Notes: generated by a model not told the origin, from the letters alone. DNA of 64,000 nt from Petaurus breviceps papuanus (GCA_028583685.1 JAMXIF010000032.1:6040599-6104598); one strand, 5' to 3'. Shown: positions 1 to 10,794, counted from the first letter of the stretch. Numbers and translations are program-made.

Positions 1-1050
1 AAAGGAGAAACAATCATTTAGTTAGACTTGAAATTAGTAATTGTTGCATCAGGGAGCAAAACATGACTTCCAAAGACAAACAGTAAGATACATACAGTCA
101 GGTGAATCAGAGGTCACCATGGAAGGAAAGTACACATGCAGCAGGCCTAGGGGGAGCTCATCTGGGATTCATGAGGAACAGGAATGGTGGAAAAGCCCAG
201 CTGGCAGTTACTTATCTAAACTAATCATTCCTTCTAAGTAGGTACTAATCTCTTCTATTTCTACTGAATGAAGAAGTGCAGGTGCTGCCCCCTCTAAATT
301 CCTGAGCCCTAGGGCAAGATTCCAGCCACATCATCTTAGTTACAGCTCTTGATGTGAGCTAAGATGTGACTGTAAAAGAGAAGGCAACCAGACATTTTAG
401 ATCAAGGGAGGGTTCACCTGGATAACAATTGTGAATGCCCTTAGGGAGAGTTCCCTAGTTACCTAGGCTTTTGGGCACTAATCTCTTTCATAACTGATTT
501 TCTTTTGTTTTTTGCTTTGCCCAAATTCTCTCCCAGGCCACAGACAGACAGGACTAGCCCCAGATTAACATACCCAGGATACTCGCCTTTATACCCCATG
601 TGGGCTATGGGGCTTACATTATCACATTACATTATATACATTATCTTTATGTCACATTCACTCACTATTATGCCTCTCTTGCATCCTTTGGTTGCAGGAT
701 GTCAGGGCTTATTCTATGGATTGCCACTGACCTATTGCTGCTAACCCTTTATTTAAACAAGATTCACCTCCAGGGGCAGGGATCTCCATGTGAAACTTCC
801 CAGAAAAGCTTTTATGCTGAGCAGTTTATTCTTTCCCTGCTACTGAAACATTTGAACTCCTGAACTGGGACTTAGCTGCCTTTATTGGTGGCTGAATGAC
901 TGTAAACTTGCCCAGTCTACTGTATCTAGCACGATTTGCATGAGACTATGTGTAACATTCTGTAGACTCACTTACCCAAGTCATCTTGCCATCCACCCTG
1001 CCATGAAAGCATAGTGCCTCACATATATTTAACACAATGATTTTTAAAAT
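1..1050. other. Unassigned non-coding stretch
   Basis: No gene, RNA or repeat that I can name. The longest open frames (66-87 codons) have no recognisable domains and overlap in several frames, as expected by chance. A short (TTCA)n tract follows at about 1055-1080. The stretch could hold old repeats too diverged to see by eye. Confidence 0.5.
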
Positions 1051-1111
1051 TTTTATTCATTCATTCATTCAGTCATTCATATTTCTGGTCCCTACTTGCC
1101 TTGTTCTTTGA

Positions 1112-1270
1112 CTGAAGTCATTCAATCCAACCTCCTCCCTTTACAAAAGAAGAATCTGAGGACCAAAGAGGATAAATAATGAGTTTAAAGGTACACAGTT
1201 ATAGTAGTAAAGTCAGGTTTTGAATTCAGTTTGGCTGACTCCAATAGTGTTTTCCCGTAGTACCATATAG
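1112..1270 (-). repeat. MIR-type SINE, antisense
   Basis: The order of blocks (fully oxidised remnants of the TTTACAGATGAGGAAACTGAG core, then the cacag-tag-aag block, then the TTGAATTCAG block) is that of an antisense mammalian MIR. It is diverged and therefore old. A sense-strand MIR3-like tail follows at about 1275-1360, ending in the 'agatctatgatcctatg' block. Confidence 0.75.
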
Positions 1271-2020
1271 TTGTTTAACCTACCTCTGCGGACCTAATTT
1301 TCTTCAATTGTAAAGTGAGAAGGGAGGTCCCTACTTTCTCTAGATCTATGATCCTATGCACCCCTCAGGAGTAGCTTAAGCTGTGAATATAAATTGAAAG
1401 CAAAAGCAAACCTCAGAGCTCAACATAAACAAATTCTGCTCTGAATGAGAAAATCCTGTTATGGTTTCCAGTGCGTGTTTAGTTCACTCAGTTGTATCCA
1501 GAGAATATTAAAGGGTTTAGGCTAATATGGGATCATCTTATTTGATAATGGCGAGAGGAGTTCCTATAATTGAAAGCAACCCTCTCAAGGACACTTAAGG
1601 CTTCCGCCATTTTAATCGACCAAGATATCCAAACCAATTTCTAGGTCCCAGTTCTAATATTGCTCTTCTTATATCCACCATCCCAATACCATTATTCCTT
1701 TTTTTTTTTGCTTCCAGTGGCTCCCAAACTTATGCACATACTTTGTATCTGTATGAATGACTATAATCTAAAATTTTTAAGTATCTTGAAAATCAAAATC
1801 TACTAATAGTGATATAACCCAGGGAAGAGAAGATATGAAGTGGGAGGACACATGGTATGTGCATCACAAATGTCTATTGACTGACTGGCATGTTGGTAAC
1901 ATCCAATAACTAAAGATGTGTCATATGGAAGAGGCATTTCTGAACATTTGGAAGGCAGAATCTAGAACTCATAGCTAGAACTTACTGAAAAGTGACAAAC
2001 TATGTTCCATACAAAGGATC

Positions 2021-2274
2021 ATTTCTGTTGTTCAGTTGTTTCAGTCTTGTCTGACTCTTCATGGTCCCATTTGGGGTCTTCTTGGGAAAGATACTGGAGT
2101 AATTTGCCATTTCCTTCTCCAGCTCATTTTTACAGATAATGAAACTGAAGCAAACAGGGTTTAAGTGACTTGCTGATGAGTTACACAGCTAGTAAGTGTC
2201 TGTGGCCAGATTTGAACTCAGGAAGAAGAATCTCCTGATTCCAAGCCCAGTACTCTATCCACTTAGCTGTCCAT
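2021..2274 (-). repeat. RTE-tailed marsupial SINE (MAR1-like)
   Basis: The tRNA/MIR-like body reads in antisense (acacagctagtaagtgtctg, then gaactcagga, ending in ccacttagctgtcc). It begins with the reverse complement of a 'gtctgac-actgaacaac' tail, which resembles the 3' end of RTE/Bov-B LINEs. An 8-bp flanking repeat AAAGGATC (2013-2020 and 2275-2282) fits a target duplication. Mobilisation by an RTE LINE is inferred from the tail. Confidence 0.8.
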
Positions 2275-2319
2275 AAAGGATCGACTTTCATACAACTAGA
2301 GCTATTCAATAATGAACCA

Positions 2320-2520
2320 CTCACATTTCAAAGCTTTAGAGTTTACAGAACACTTTCCCCCACAGGAACTTTTTGACGTAGTTAGTTTGAGTCAACCTTT
2401 CCCCCACCTTACAAATTAGCAAACTGAGTCTTAGAGAAGATAAATAAGGTGCCTGTGGATACATAGCTATAAAGTAGTGAAATCAGATTTAAACCCATTC
2501 CAAGGTCCATGTACTTTCTC
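2320..2520 (-). repeat. MIR, antisense
   Basis: Diverged antisense MIR: a 'tttacagaacactttc' head, an 'aaattagcaaactgag' core, and an 'atttaaacccattcc' block in the expected order. It ends where the L3 piece begins. Confidence 0.65.
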
Positions 2521-2534
2521 CATTCTATGAAATC

Positions 2535-2870
2535 ACCTCAAAAATTGAATGAACTGGGGTGGCTAGGTGGTGCAGTGAATAGAGCACCGGCCCTGGAGTC
2601 AGAAGGACCTGAGTTCAAATTTGGCCTCAGACACTTGACACACTTACTAGCTGTATGACCTTGGGCAAGTCACTTAACCCCAATTGCCCTGTCTTCCCTC
2701 CTCCAAAAAGAAAAAAAAAGTAAAAATAATGGAATGAACTTCCTGGTGAGACAGTGAACACCCCATCATTGGAATTGTTAAGGCAGAGACCACCTGACCT
2801 TTCATTGGGGATTTTGTGGAAGGGTGTCCTGATTTGGGTAGGAGATGAGGCTGGATGAGATAAAATATAT
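2535..2870 (+). repeat. L3/CR1 LINE 3' piece, split by a SINE
   Basis: The left part (2535-2555, 'aaaattgaatgaact') and right part (2732-2870, 'ggaatgaacttcctggtgag' onward) match successive segments of the L3/CR1 3' region (aaagtggaatggactgcc, then gtgagctccccatcactgg). The SINE at 2556-2731 separates them, so the L3 is older. Confidence 0.65.
2556..2731 (+). repeat. WSINE1-type tRNA-derived SINE
   Basis: Starts with ggggtggctaggtggtgcag, has a clear tRNA-like box B region (gagttcaaatttggcc), the core 'ttgggcaagtcacttaacccc', and an A-rich tail. The 9-bp target duplication GAATGAACT lies at 2547-2555 and 2732-2740. It is well preserved and so relatively young. Confidence 0.9.
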
Positions 2871-3099
2871 GAAAATATTTTATAATAGGAAAAAATACCA
2901 TATAGTGTGCTATTGTGATTCTCATAACTTAGAAATATTTAAATTATTGAATATTCTTTGGTAATAACTTTTCACTTACAGTAAACCACAGAGCCATCTG
3001 TAAAATATGACTTTGTGTTTCCCTGTATTGTTGTTTTTTTTAAGTGGAAAATTATCCAAATCATGCTGCAGTGCTTTGAAAATCCATACCTAGCTTTGT

Positions 3100-3270
3100 A
3101 GTCAATAGACCTTGATTTGAATTCTGGCTTTTCCACTATCTGGGTGACCTTGGGTAACACCATCTCTCTGGGTCTTTTTTTTTTTTTGCAATGCACAATG
3201 AGGGAATGGGACTCAATGATGATTAAGGGCATTTCTAACTCTAAGTCTTTGAACTTCATCCCAGGAACAC
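3100..3270 (+). repeat. MIR3-like SINE
   Basis: Sense-strand body 'gatttgaattctggctt' and 'ctgggtgaccttgggtaac', followed by an expanded T tract at about 3174-3187 and the family tail 'aagggcatttctaactctaagtctt'. Another partial copy of the central block sits at 3595-3700. Confidence 0.7.
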
Positions 3271-3779
3271 CTCATCATGGCCCTGACAGATTTATTTTTT
3301 TCCCCCCACACAACGCATTTATTATAAACTCTTGAAAAAAGTAGTTTCTTGACCAGAAGTGATGATACAGCCTTCTGCATATTGCTACAATACTTAAAAC
3401 ATTCTTTGCAATTAGGTCCTGAATTATTGAGGCACGATTTTAATTACCCAGTTCACTGACTGGATTAAAGGAGATCTGTGGTTGCCATCTACATCCAAGC
3501 ACCATAGTTTGTTTTATTTTTTTACAAGGATGATGTAATTAATTTATTGTTGCACGCAATTGATTTCTTTTTAGTACAGAACCCCAGGTGTGGAAGCACT
3601 GTTGAACTCACGCTCTCCAACCCCAACCATGTGTTTACCTTAGAAAAGTCACTTTTTTTTGCATCTCAATTTCTTATCTCAAAATGAGTGTACAAATACT
3701 TTCTCTACCTGTCTCCTGGTCTTGTGTGAATCACACAGAATCCCAGATTCTTATAGATGAAGTGCCTTCCCTCTGTTAG

Positions 3780-3975
3780 CTATTTCCTAATTGTTCTGTA
3801 TGTAACTTGATTTGCATGTGTTGGTTGCACGTTGTCTCCTCTATTAGACTATAGGTTCATTTAAAGTAGGGCCTGACTTTTGCTTCTTTATGTATTCACA
3901 GCATTTAGCACAGTGCCTGGCTCATAGTAGACACTTAATAAAATGTGTATTGGTTGATTGTTTATTGATTGATTG
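3780..3975 (+). repeat. L2 LINE 3' end
   Basis: It carries the diagnostic L2 3' string order: 'actataggttcatttaaag', 'cagcatttagcacagtgcctggc', 'tagtagacacttaataaa', then a short TTGATTGA-like terminal repeat. Confidence 0.8.
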
Positions 3976-4079
3976 ACAGGGCCAAGAAAGTCATCTAGAA
4001 CAACCTCTGACTGATCTATCAGAAATTCATATCCCTACAACACACCAGACAGGTGGTCATCAAGTCTTTACTTGGAGAC

Positions 4080-4250
4080 ATTTTTTTTTTTTTTTGCTTT
4101 TTGGAGGGCGATTGGGGTTAAGTAACTTGCCCAAGGTTACACGGCTAGTTTTTTTGTGTGGGTATTAAGTGTCTGAGGCTGGAACCGAACTCGGGTCCCC
4201 CTGACTCTGGGACCGGCACTTTACTCACTGCGCCACCTAGCCGCCCCTCT
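4080..4250 (-). repeat. WSINE-type SINE, variant with GGCGGC head
   Basis: Antisense copy: an oligo-T tail at 4080-4095, then 'cgattggggttaagtaactt', ending 'gcgccacctagccgcccc'. Its centre (gaggctggaaccgaactcgg) differs from the standard WSINE. Target duplication ACTTGGAGAC lies at 4070-4079 and 4251-4260. Confidence 0.9.
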
Positions 4251-4479
4251 ACTTGGAGACTTCTAATAAGAAAGAATCAACTGTCACTGAGGTAGCCTAT
4301 TTCATTTCTGCCCTGCTCCAATTGTTAGGATATTTTTTTCTCACCTCAATCCTAAAATCAAATATAATTAAACTTAAGTTTGAGGTTAATGATCTAGTCC
4401 AACCCTCCTTTTTTATTGATGAAGACATAGCCTTAGAGAAGTGGCATCATTTTTACTGTCCCCCATTCCTCAAATGTTC

Positions 4480-4702
4480 TCCCTCTCATTCTCTAGCTCC
4501 TGGCTTCCTTTTAAGATTTAACAAAAGTCTAACTTTCTGCAAGAAGTCTTTCCCAGACCTCATTAATGTTAGTGACTTCTATCTAGATTATTTCCAATTT
4601 ATGCTGTCTATATCTTGTTTGTAAATAGTTATTTACATGGGGTCTCCTCCCAGTGGACTGTGAACTCCTTGAGGGCAGGGACTGTTTAGGCTTTGTAAAA
4701 AA
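4480..4702 (+). repeat. L2 LINE 3' region, left part
   Basis: It runs through the L2 3' blocks up to 'tgaactccttgagggcagggactgtttaggctttg', then stops where an antisense L1 begins. The missing terminal block ('ggcacagtgcctggcacacagtaggtacttaa') reappears at about 6348-6410, so one L2 copy was split. Confidence 0.75.
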
Positions 4703-4739
4703 TATATTTATTTATTTTTAGTTTTCAACATTCACTTTT

Positions 4740-5039
4740 TTTTTTTAAAGTAATCGGGGTTAAGTAACTTGCTCATGGTTACACGGCCAGTTATTTCTGG
4801 GTGTGGTGCTGAGTATCTGAGCCCGGATTTGATCCATGTCATCCCGACACTGGAGCTGGTGCTCTTACTCGCTGAGCCACCTGGCCACCCCTAAGCAATT
4901 GGGGTTAAGTAACTTGCTCAAGGTTACACGGCCAGGTGTTTCTGGGTGGGTGCTAAGTGTCTGAGCCCGGGATTCGATCTCCAGGTCTTCTCAACACTGG
5001 AGCCAGTGCTCTTACTTGCTGTGCTACCTGGCTGCCCCC
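4740..5039 (-). repeat. Dimeric WSINE-like SINE, antisense
   Basis: Two related monomers lie head to tail. Read on the minus strand, the left monomer (about 5039-4890) contains a 'ccagaaacacctggcc' block and the right monomer (about 4889-4740) a 'ccagaaataactggcc' block. The right one ends in the A tail. A single 14-bp target duplication CAACATTCACTTTT (4726-4739, 5040-5053) encloses both, so the dimer moved as one unit. The same arrangement occurs at 22481-22785. Confidence 0.9.
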
Positions 5040-5525
5040 CAACATTCACTTTTATAAGATTTTGAGTTCTAAATATCCCCTCTCCCCAAGATAGCATGTA
5101 ATTGGATATAGGCTATACATATACGATCATATTAAACATATTTCCACATTGGTCATGTTGTGAAAGAAGAACCAGAACAAAAGGGAAAAACCAAGAGAGA
5201 GAAAAAAAAACCCAACAAAAAAGAGAAAATAGTGTGCTTTGATCTTCATTCAGATTCCATAATTCTTTCACTGGATTATTTCCATAATGAATCTTTTGGA
5301 ATTGTTTTAGATTATTGCATTGCTAAGAAGAGCTAAGCCTACCAAAGTTGGTCATTACTGTGTACAATGTTCTCCTGGTTCTGCTCACTTCACTCAGCAT
5401 CAGTTCATGTAAGCCATTCCAGCTTTTTCTGAAATCCGCCTGCTTATCATTTCTTATGGAATAATAGCCTTCCATTACATTCATATACCACAGCCTGTTC
5501 AGCCATTCCCCACTTGATGGGCATC

Positions 5526-6023
5526 TGTAATGGGAATGGGAATTTGAAGATCTTCCCTGACCCTTAATAGACCTAGGGGGAAGTTTGAAGACCTCCCCTG
5601 CTTTGAAAGTAAACTCTGTTTCCTAATAGGCTGAATGTAATCACATGGAACCTGTGATGGAGGGAATTTGATGAAGGGTGCAGCAGAGCCCACAGGAAGC
5701 TGGTCAGAGCTAGCGAGACTTTGGGGGAGAGAAGATGCTCATTAAGGAGATGGAGAAGTTTGTGAGTAAATGTTGATCTTGTATTGGTTTGTGGGAAGGC
5801 TGAAGGATGCTGTGGCTCTCAGTGTTATTATGGCTTCTGAATATCTTTGGTACTGTGATGGAATCGGCTTACTGGTTTGGGGATTTGGTTTTCTGGTGTC
5901 CAAATTCAGTTCTACCCTCTATCTGGAGAACCTGGTATATTGTGCAATCAAATGTCAAGCAATACTTATAGTCACGGTCTTTATCATGATTGTGGGTGCT
6001 GTAAATATTGCATCATCACTACA
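5526..6023 (+). mobile_element. Solo LTR (TGTAATGGG family), fossil
   Basis: 498-bp unit bounded by TGTAATGGG...CACTACA and enclosed by a 5-bp target duplication GCATC (5521-5525, 6024-6028) in L1 sequence. No retroviral interior is present. A related copy with a readable duplication lies at 23039-23644. The 5-bp duplication suggests an endogenous retrovirus or LTR retrotransposon. It is younger than the L1 it interrupts. Confidence 0.9.
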
Positions 6024-6104
6024 GCATCCCCTCAGTTACCAATATTTTGCTTCCACAAAAAGAAGTGCTATAAATATTTTTGTACACATGTTGTGCCTTT
6101 CTTT

Positions 6105-6345
6105 GTGATAATAGTAGCATTTATAAAACACTTTGAGATGTACAAAGCACTTTATGTATGTAATTTTGTTTAATCCTCACAATTCTGTAAGGTATGTGCT
6201 ATTATTATCTTCATTTGACAGATGAAGAAACTGAGGCAAAAAGAGGTTTAGTGACTTAATCAGGATCATGCAGTTAATAAGTGGCTGAGGCTGTGTTTAA
6301 ACACAAGTCTTCCTAACTCTAAGTCTAACACTCTATTTACTGCCT
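6105..6345 (-). repeat. MIR, antisense, nearly full length
   Basis: Antisense order from the MIR 3' end ('aaaacactttgagatgtacaaagcacttta'), through 'tttgacagatgaagaaactgaggc', to 'aacactctatttactgcc'. Confidence 0.8.
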
Positions 6346-6347
6346 TA

Positions 6348-6410
6348 CTCTTGGCACAGTGCCTGGCACACAGTAGGTACTTAATGGAGGCTTATTTGCT
6401 TGACTTAAGA
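6348..6410 (+). repeat. L2 LINE terminal block, right part of a split copy
   Basis: It contains 'cttggcacagtgcctggcac' and 'agtaggtacttaatggaggc', the final block missing from the L2 at 4480-4702. Confidence 0.7.
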
Positions 6411-6990
6411 ACACACAACTAATTAATAGTGGACCAAGTCTGTCCCCTGTTCCCCCTCAACTATGAGTCAAGAGTGCTTTGAAGCATAAAAGGTAGTTTA
6501 CAAATACCAGGTATTACTGTTGAAAGGATGCTGGATACTGCAGAGTTATGCAAATATCCTTATTGTTGGCCCCACTAGGAGTTGATGGCCTTTATCCTTC
6601 AGAGACAAGAGGAGATGGTGGTCCATTAAGGACAAGGCCCCCATCCCCATACTTTCTGAATTCTCTGTGCCGAAGCCAGTGATATTTGTCTGAAAGAGAA
6701 GAAACAGTTAATCAAGGGCAAAATAGGTAAATTTATAAACCTGGAATGGGACCTTTACAGGGTTGCTTTGTAAAGACCAATCCCAAAGAATGGGTGGCAC
6801 CAGCAGCTGCCTAAACACTGTGAGTCATCCGGTTCTATCCTCAAATATCTTCCCTGCTGGCCTGTCAATGATAACTGAAATGCCCTTAGAGATATATTCC
6901 TTTAGGTTAAAGGTATTGTTGCCTGTTCAGATTCAATTCAGTTAAAAATAAGAGTCCCTATTGTAACCCAATAAAGTCAAAATTTCCCAG
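6411..6990. other. Unassigned non-coding stretch
   Basis: No coding frame or repeat that I can place with confidence. An open frame of 60 codons at 6763-6945 has no recognisable domain. Confidence 0.4.
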
Positions 6991-6999
6991 CTTGGCATT

Positions 7000-7865
7000 T
7001 TACAGCCTGGAATATAGGCTCCATTCAAGGTCCTACGTAATCTGGCTCCAACCTACTTTTAAAATCTTTGTTCATATTTCTGCCCCTCATATACCTTAGG
7101 TTCTTATAAAATAAAACTACTTCAAAAGATATCAATCAAATTTACTTAAAAAATAACTAGATTCTCACTATTTTTTGAACACATCCTTCCACTGCTACAA
7201 TGGGCTCATGCCATTCTCTCTGTGTGAAATGGCCTCCTCTAAGCATCTGCACATAGTGAATTCTTATCATCCCTAAGATCAAATAGAAATTTCTCTGTTT
7301 AGTATTTCATGTTCTTCACCACCTGCCTCCTTCATATCTTTCCAGTTTTCTGACAGCTCATGGTACAGTGGATAGTGCCCTGGGTCCGGGGTCCGCAAGA
7401 CATGAATTCAATTCCAGTCTTGGAGAGTTACTAGCTTTGTGACCCTGAGCAAGTCACTTAACCTTTGTCTGTTTTGGTTTCTTCAATTACAAAATGAGGA
7501 TAATAACAGCCTCCACTTTCCAGGGTTATTGTGAAGAACAAATGAGATATTTGTAAAATGCTTAACAAATAGTAGGCGCTTAATGTGTTTAATAAATGCG
7601 TGGTGACTAACTGTTGAAATCGCACCCTTTCTTCAAGGTTCAACTCAAATTCTTTCTTTTCATGCAGCCTTTTTAATTCCTGCCTCTCTCCTCTCAAATT
7701 CTATAATACTTTGTTTTCAGTTCTGTTTATTATTACTTGTCTATGGTCTTAGCACCCAATGTACGACTGGCTCCTCGAGGGCAGGAATCATGTCTTATTC
7801 ATCTTTCCGTTTCCCTTAGTATTAGCATAGGACCTTATCCATTGTAGGCACTCATGTCTGGAATG
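7000..7865 (+). repeat. L2 LINE 3' region, split by a MIR
   Basis: 7000-7340 matches the L2 ORF2 end and 3' region ('tccattcaaggtcctacgtaatctggctcc' and 'tgccattctctctgtgtgaa'). A MIR lies at 7345-7620. L2 resumes at about 7621 and runs to the terminal 'ctcctcgagggcaggaatcatgtctt' and 'attgtaggcactcatg' blocks. Confidence 0.8.
7345..7620 (+). repeat. MIR, full-length type, inside L2
   Basis: Sense MIR: 'gctcatggtacagtggatagtg', 'gtgaccctgagcaagtcacttaacc', 'aaaatgaggataataacagcctcc', 'agtaggcgcttaat'. It retains the complete core and 3' tail. Confidence 0.85.
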
Positions 7866-7869
7866 AACC

Positions 7870-8380
7870 TTTACAGATAAGGAAACTGAGGCCCAGAGAT
7901 TATAAAATCAGAGACGTAGACCTAGAAGGAACCTCAGAAGTCATTGAGTCCAAACCCTTCATTTTATTTCATTTTATTTTTTTGCTTTTTTTTTTTTGAG
8001 GGGGAAGGGCAATTTGGGTTAAGTGACTTGCCCAAGGTCACACGGCTAGTAAGTGTTAAGTGTCTGAGGCCAGATTTGAACTCAGGTCCTCCTGACTTCA
8101 GGGTCTGTGCTCTATTCTCTGTGCCACCTATCCGCCCCAAAACTCTTCATTTTACAGATGAGGAAACTGAGGTCCAGGGAGGTTAAGTGGCTTTCTTAAG
8201 GTCACATGAATATGAAACATCAGAGGCAGTCTTTGAACCCAGGACCTCTGTCTCCACAGCCAGTTTATTTTCCACTGTGACTTATCCAAAGTCACACAAT
8301 TAGTAAGAGATAGTGGATAGAAGTCACATGTGTTGGCCCTTTACCCAGTGCTCTTTCCTCTGTAGCAGGCTGTATCAGAT
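7870..8380 (-). repeat. MIR antisense pieces, one split by a young SINE
   Basis: 'agaaggaacctcagaagtcattgagtccaaacccttcatttta' continues after the SINE as 'cagatgaggaaactgaggtccagggaggttaag', which is one antisense MIR. A second short antisense MIR piece follows at 8275-8370. Confidence 0.75.
7967..8139 (-). repeat. WSINE1-type SINE, antisense
   Basis: Oligo-T tail, then 'gggttaagtgacttgcccaaggtcacacggctagtaagtg', ending 'gtgccacctatccgcccc'. A 15-bp imperfect target duplication (AAACYCTTCATTTTA; 7952-7966 and 8140-8154) lies in the MIR. Confidence 0.9.
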
Positions 8381-8494
8381 AATTTTCAACTGTGTCTTTA
8401 GTTAAGAGAAAATTTTGTTGATCCCAGTAGAATGGGGAAGTTCCTGGACATACATGGAACATTGTTTATGGAGTACTAGCTTGGAGGGGCTCCT

Positions 8495-8640
8495 TTTTTT
8501 TTTTTTGGAGGGGGGAAGGCAGGGCAATTAAGTGACTTGCCCAAGGTCACACAGCTAGTAAGTGTTAAGTGTCTGAGGCTGGATTTGAACTTAGGTCCTC
8601 CAGGGTCAGTGCTCTATTCATTGTGCCACCTAGCCAACCC
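8495..8640 (-). repeat. WSINE1-type SINE, antisense
   Basis: T tail plus 'gtgacttgcccaaggtcacacagctagtaagtg', ending 'gtgccacctagccaaccc'. The exact 14-bp target duplication TTGGAGGGGCTCCT lies at 8481-8494 and 8641-8654. Confidence 0.92.
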
Positions 8641-9086
8641 TTGGAGGGGCTCCTAACCCAGTTTCAGGCACATAGTAAACATTTTATAAATACTTCTTGG
8701 TTGAATGACTAGGAAGCCTTTTAGAAAGCCTGGGGGGCTGCATAACATCACAGACACATGTAGTCAAGGTTCCAGAAAGTAAGCAAATAACGCTAGAGGT
8801 GGGCATATTAAACACTGAAAGTCCACTTGGCCTCCTTAAGTTTTGACATATGTTGTCCCTGTGCATCTAGGCATAGTTTGTAGACCAAGAGGTTCAAGTG
8901 TACCAACTTGAGAATGCACAGACCAAGAAAAGTTCTCCCTGACTCTTCTGCAACTTTCCAACAAAAGGAATGGTAAAAAGATCTCTGCAATTCTTCTGAA
9001 AATGATCTAAGGGTTTTAATATATTTCAAGCTCAGTATGAGCCAGCAGTATGATAGAACAGTGATAAAAGCCATCTTAGACCATCC

Positions 9087-10135
9087 AGGCTTAACTGAAT
9101 TATAGTCCTGCTATACTATGCTTGGGGCAGACCACATCTGGAATTGTGTTCAGTCCTGAGTACCACATTTTTGGAAGGGAATTAGCATATTTGGGAGCAG
9201 ATGAGGGCAAACAGGATAATGAAGGACCTGCAGATCATAACTCAGGAGGGGGAAGGAAATAGGGATGATCAGTTTAGACAAGAGAAGATGAGGGGAGGAG
9301 ATGTCAGCTGTCCTTAGATATTTGGAGAGCTGTCAGGTATATTAGGACTATCCACCTCAGAAATCTTCTTGTCCTCCACTCTGTTGCTAAAACTTCTAGA
9401 TTGCCAAACTTCTGGACACCGTGCCACACAGAACTGAATCTACACATTCAGCACTGGAATCCATGCTCTGGGACCCCTTCTGTCCTAACTGGCTAGCTCC
9501 AGTCATACTTCATACTGTATTCCAGCCCTCTTGTTCCATTCCCCACTCCCCACCGCCATCAGATCAACACTATGAAGCTATTGCTCCTGAAAAGCAGCAA
9601 CTCTTCTCCATGGCTATTCTTAATCCTCGGAACCTTCCTGAACATAACTCCATTTCCTGCCACCCATCCGATTTGGGTTGTCTTCCTCTATTGGAATAAA
9701 AAGTACTTAAGGGCAGGGATTATTTTGTTTTTCTATTTGTAGCCTAAATGTTCAGCACAGTGCTTGGCATATAGAAAGCATTTAGGAAATGATTTTACAT
9801 TCATTCATTCATTCATATTCTGCTTGGCACCAGAAGGAAGAATTAGGAACAATAAGTAGAATAATAAAAAGCCAGATTTAAGATTGATGCTAGGACAAAC
9901 TTCCAAATAATGAGAATTTACCAAAAGTGTAATGGGTGACTTCAGTTCCATCTAAGATCAGAGGTAGTATGTGTCCCCTCAGAGGATGGGGGTGGGGTGG
10001 ATAGGCAGGGGCCTTCAAGGCTGGGTGATCACTCATTAGGAATATGGGAGAAGAGAATCTTGTTCGGGTATGATTGGACCTGATGGCCCCCTCAATCCCT
10101 TCCCACTCTGAGATTCTATAATTTTACTTATTAGC
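9087..10135 (+). repeat. L3/CR1 LINE 3' region, split by an L2
   Basis: 9087-9360 matches the late ORF2 of L3 ('cagaccacatctggaattgtgttcag', 'agaagatgaggggaggag'). 9815-10135 resumes at 'tctgcttggcaccagaaggaagaattagg' and ends in the L3 3' tail ('ggacctgatggccccctc', 'cactctgagattctat'). The L2 at 9365-9815 lies between. Confidence 0.8.
9365..9815 (+). repeat. L2 LINE 3' end inserted in L3
   Basis: L2 3' blocks in order: 'taagggcagggattattttg', 'gttcagcacagtgcttggcatatagaaagc', then a terminal (ATTC)n run at about 9799-9815. The L3 resumes immediately after it. Confidence 0.75.
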
Positions 10136-10530
10136 TCTCAGGCATGGCTCACCCAGGACCCCAAGGACATATTTATATGTGTGAAGCTGCTTTGGTCTAA
10201 TTTAAGATCTGCCAAGATGTCAGCAATGAGAAGTCTCACAATGACTGTGGGTAGTTAGTACAGGAAGGGATTGTGCGTCTCTTCTGTTAAACTTTTGGAT
10301 TAGGGATGCCAAATGGGTTAAATCATTCCTGGTCATCCCGTTTGTAATGATGGGTTTATCAGGTGAGTTTCGTGTCCCTAGCAGAGAGTAGGGCTATGGG
10401 AGGATAAGGCATAGGACAGGGAAGTTCAGATGAAGCATCAGGAGAGTACAGAGCATGAGGCAAGGGGAAGGGGAGAGTCATGGGAGCAGAAGATATTGAG
10501 TACCTGGGGATGGGGTACTTTCCTATGATA
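10136..10530. other. Unassigned non-coding stretch
   Basis: Low-complexity purine-rich DNA in part (10380-10500). No gene or nameable repeat seen. Confidence 0.4.
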
Positions 10531-10548
10531 TATCTATATATCATCTAT

Positions 10549-10551
<3 letters not shown>

Positions 10552-10609
<58 letters not shown>
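10552..10609. repeat. (GA)n microsatellite
   Basis: Uninterrupted GA dinucleotide run of 58 bp, preceded by a TATC/TATA-rich lead at about 10527-10550. The serine-leucine open frame read across it on the minus strand is an artefact of the repeat. Confidence 0.98.
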
Positions 10610-10613
<4 letters not shown>

Positions 10614-10794
10614 GGGGAGTTAATTTGTCTGTTCCCCTCCCCATAGTAGCAATGGGCATTGAAGGTTTTAGAAGGTAGACTGTAGAACATTGAGGACACA
10701 GTATTTTTTATTTCACAAAATATAAAGGACTTTTGATTTTGTTGTGGTAGCCACCCCACAAAAAATAGGTCTCTCTATACTCTTTTGAGGGAGC

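Larger units (their letters stand above)
4703..6105 (-). repeat. L1 LINE 3' end, interrupted twice
   Basis: Minus-strand marsupial-type L1 3' sequence: 4703-4739, 5040-5525 and 6024-6105. The last part decodes to the end of ORF2, the region shared with mammalian L1 (FIAALF-type block read from 'aaaaagaagtgctataaatatttttgtac'). It is interrupted by a dimeric SINE (4740-5039) and a solo LTR (5526-6023), and is itself inserted in an L2. Confidence 0.8.

Noticed and set aside
2556-2640. tRNA-like head with box A/B resemblance
   Set aside because: Part of a SINE with target duplication; not an independent tRNA gene. The same applies to the other SINE heads.
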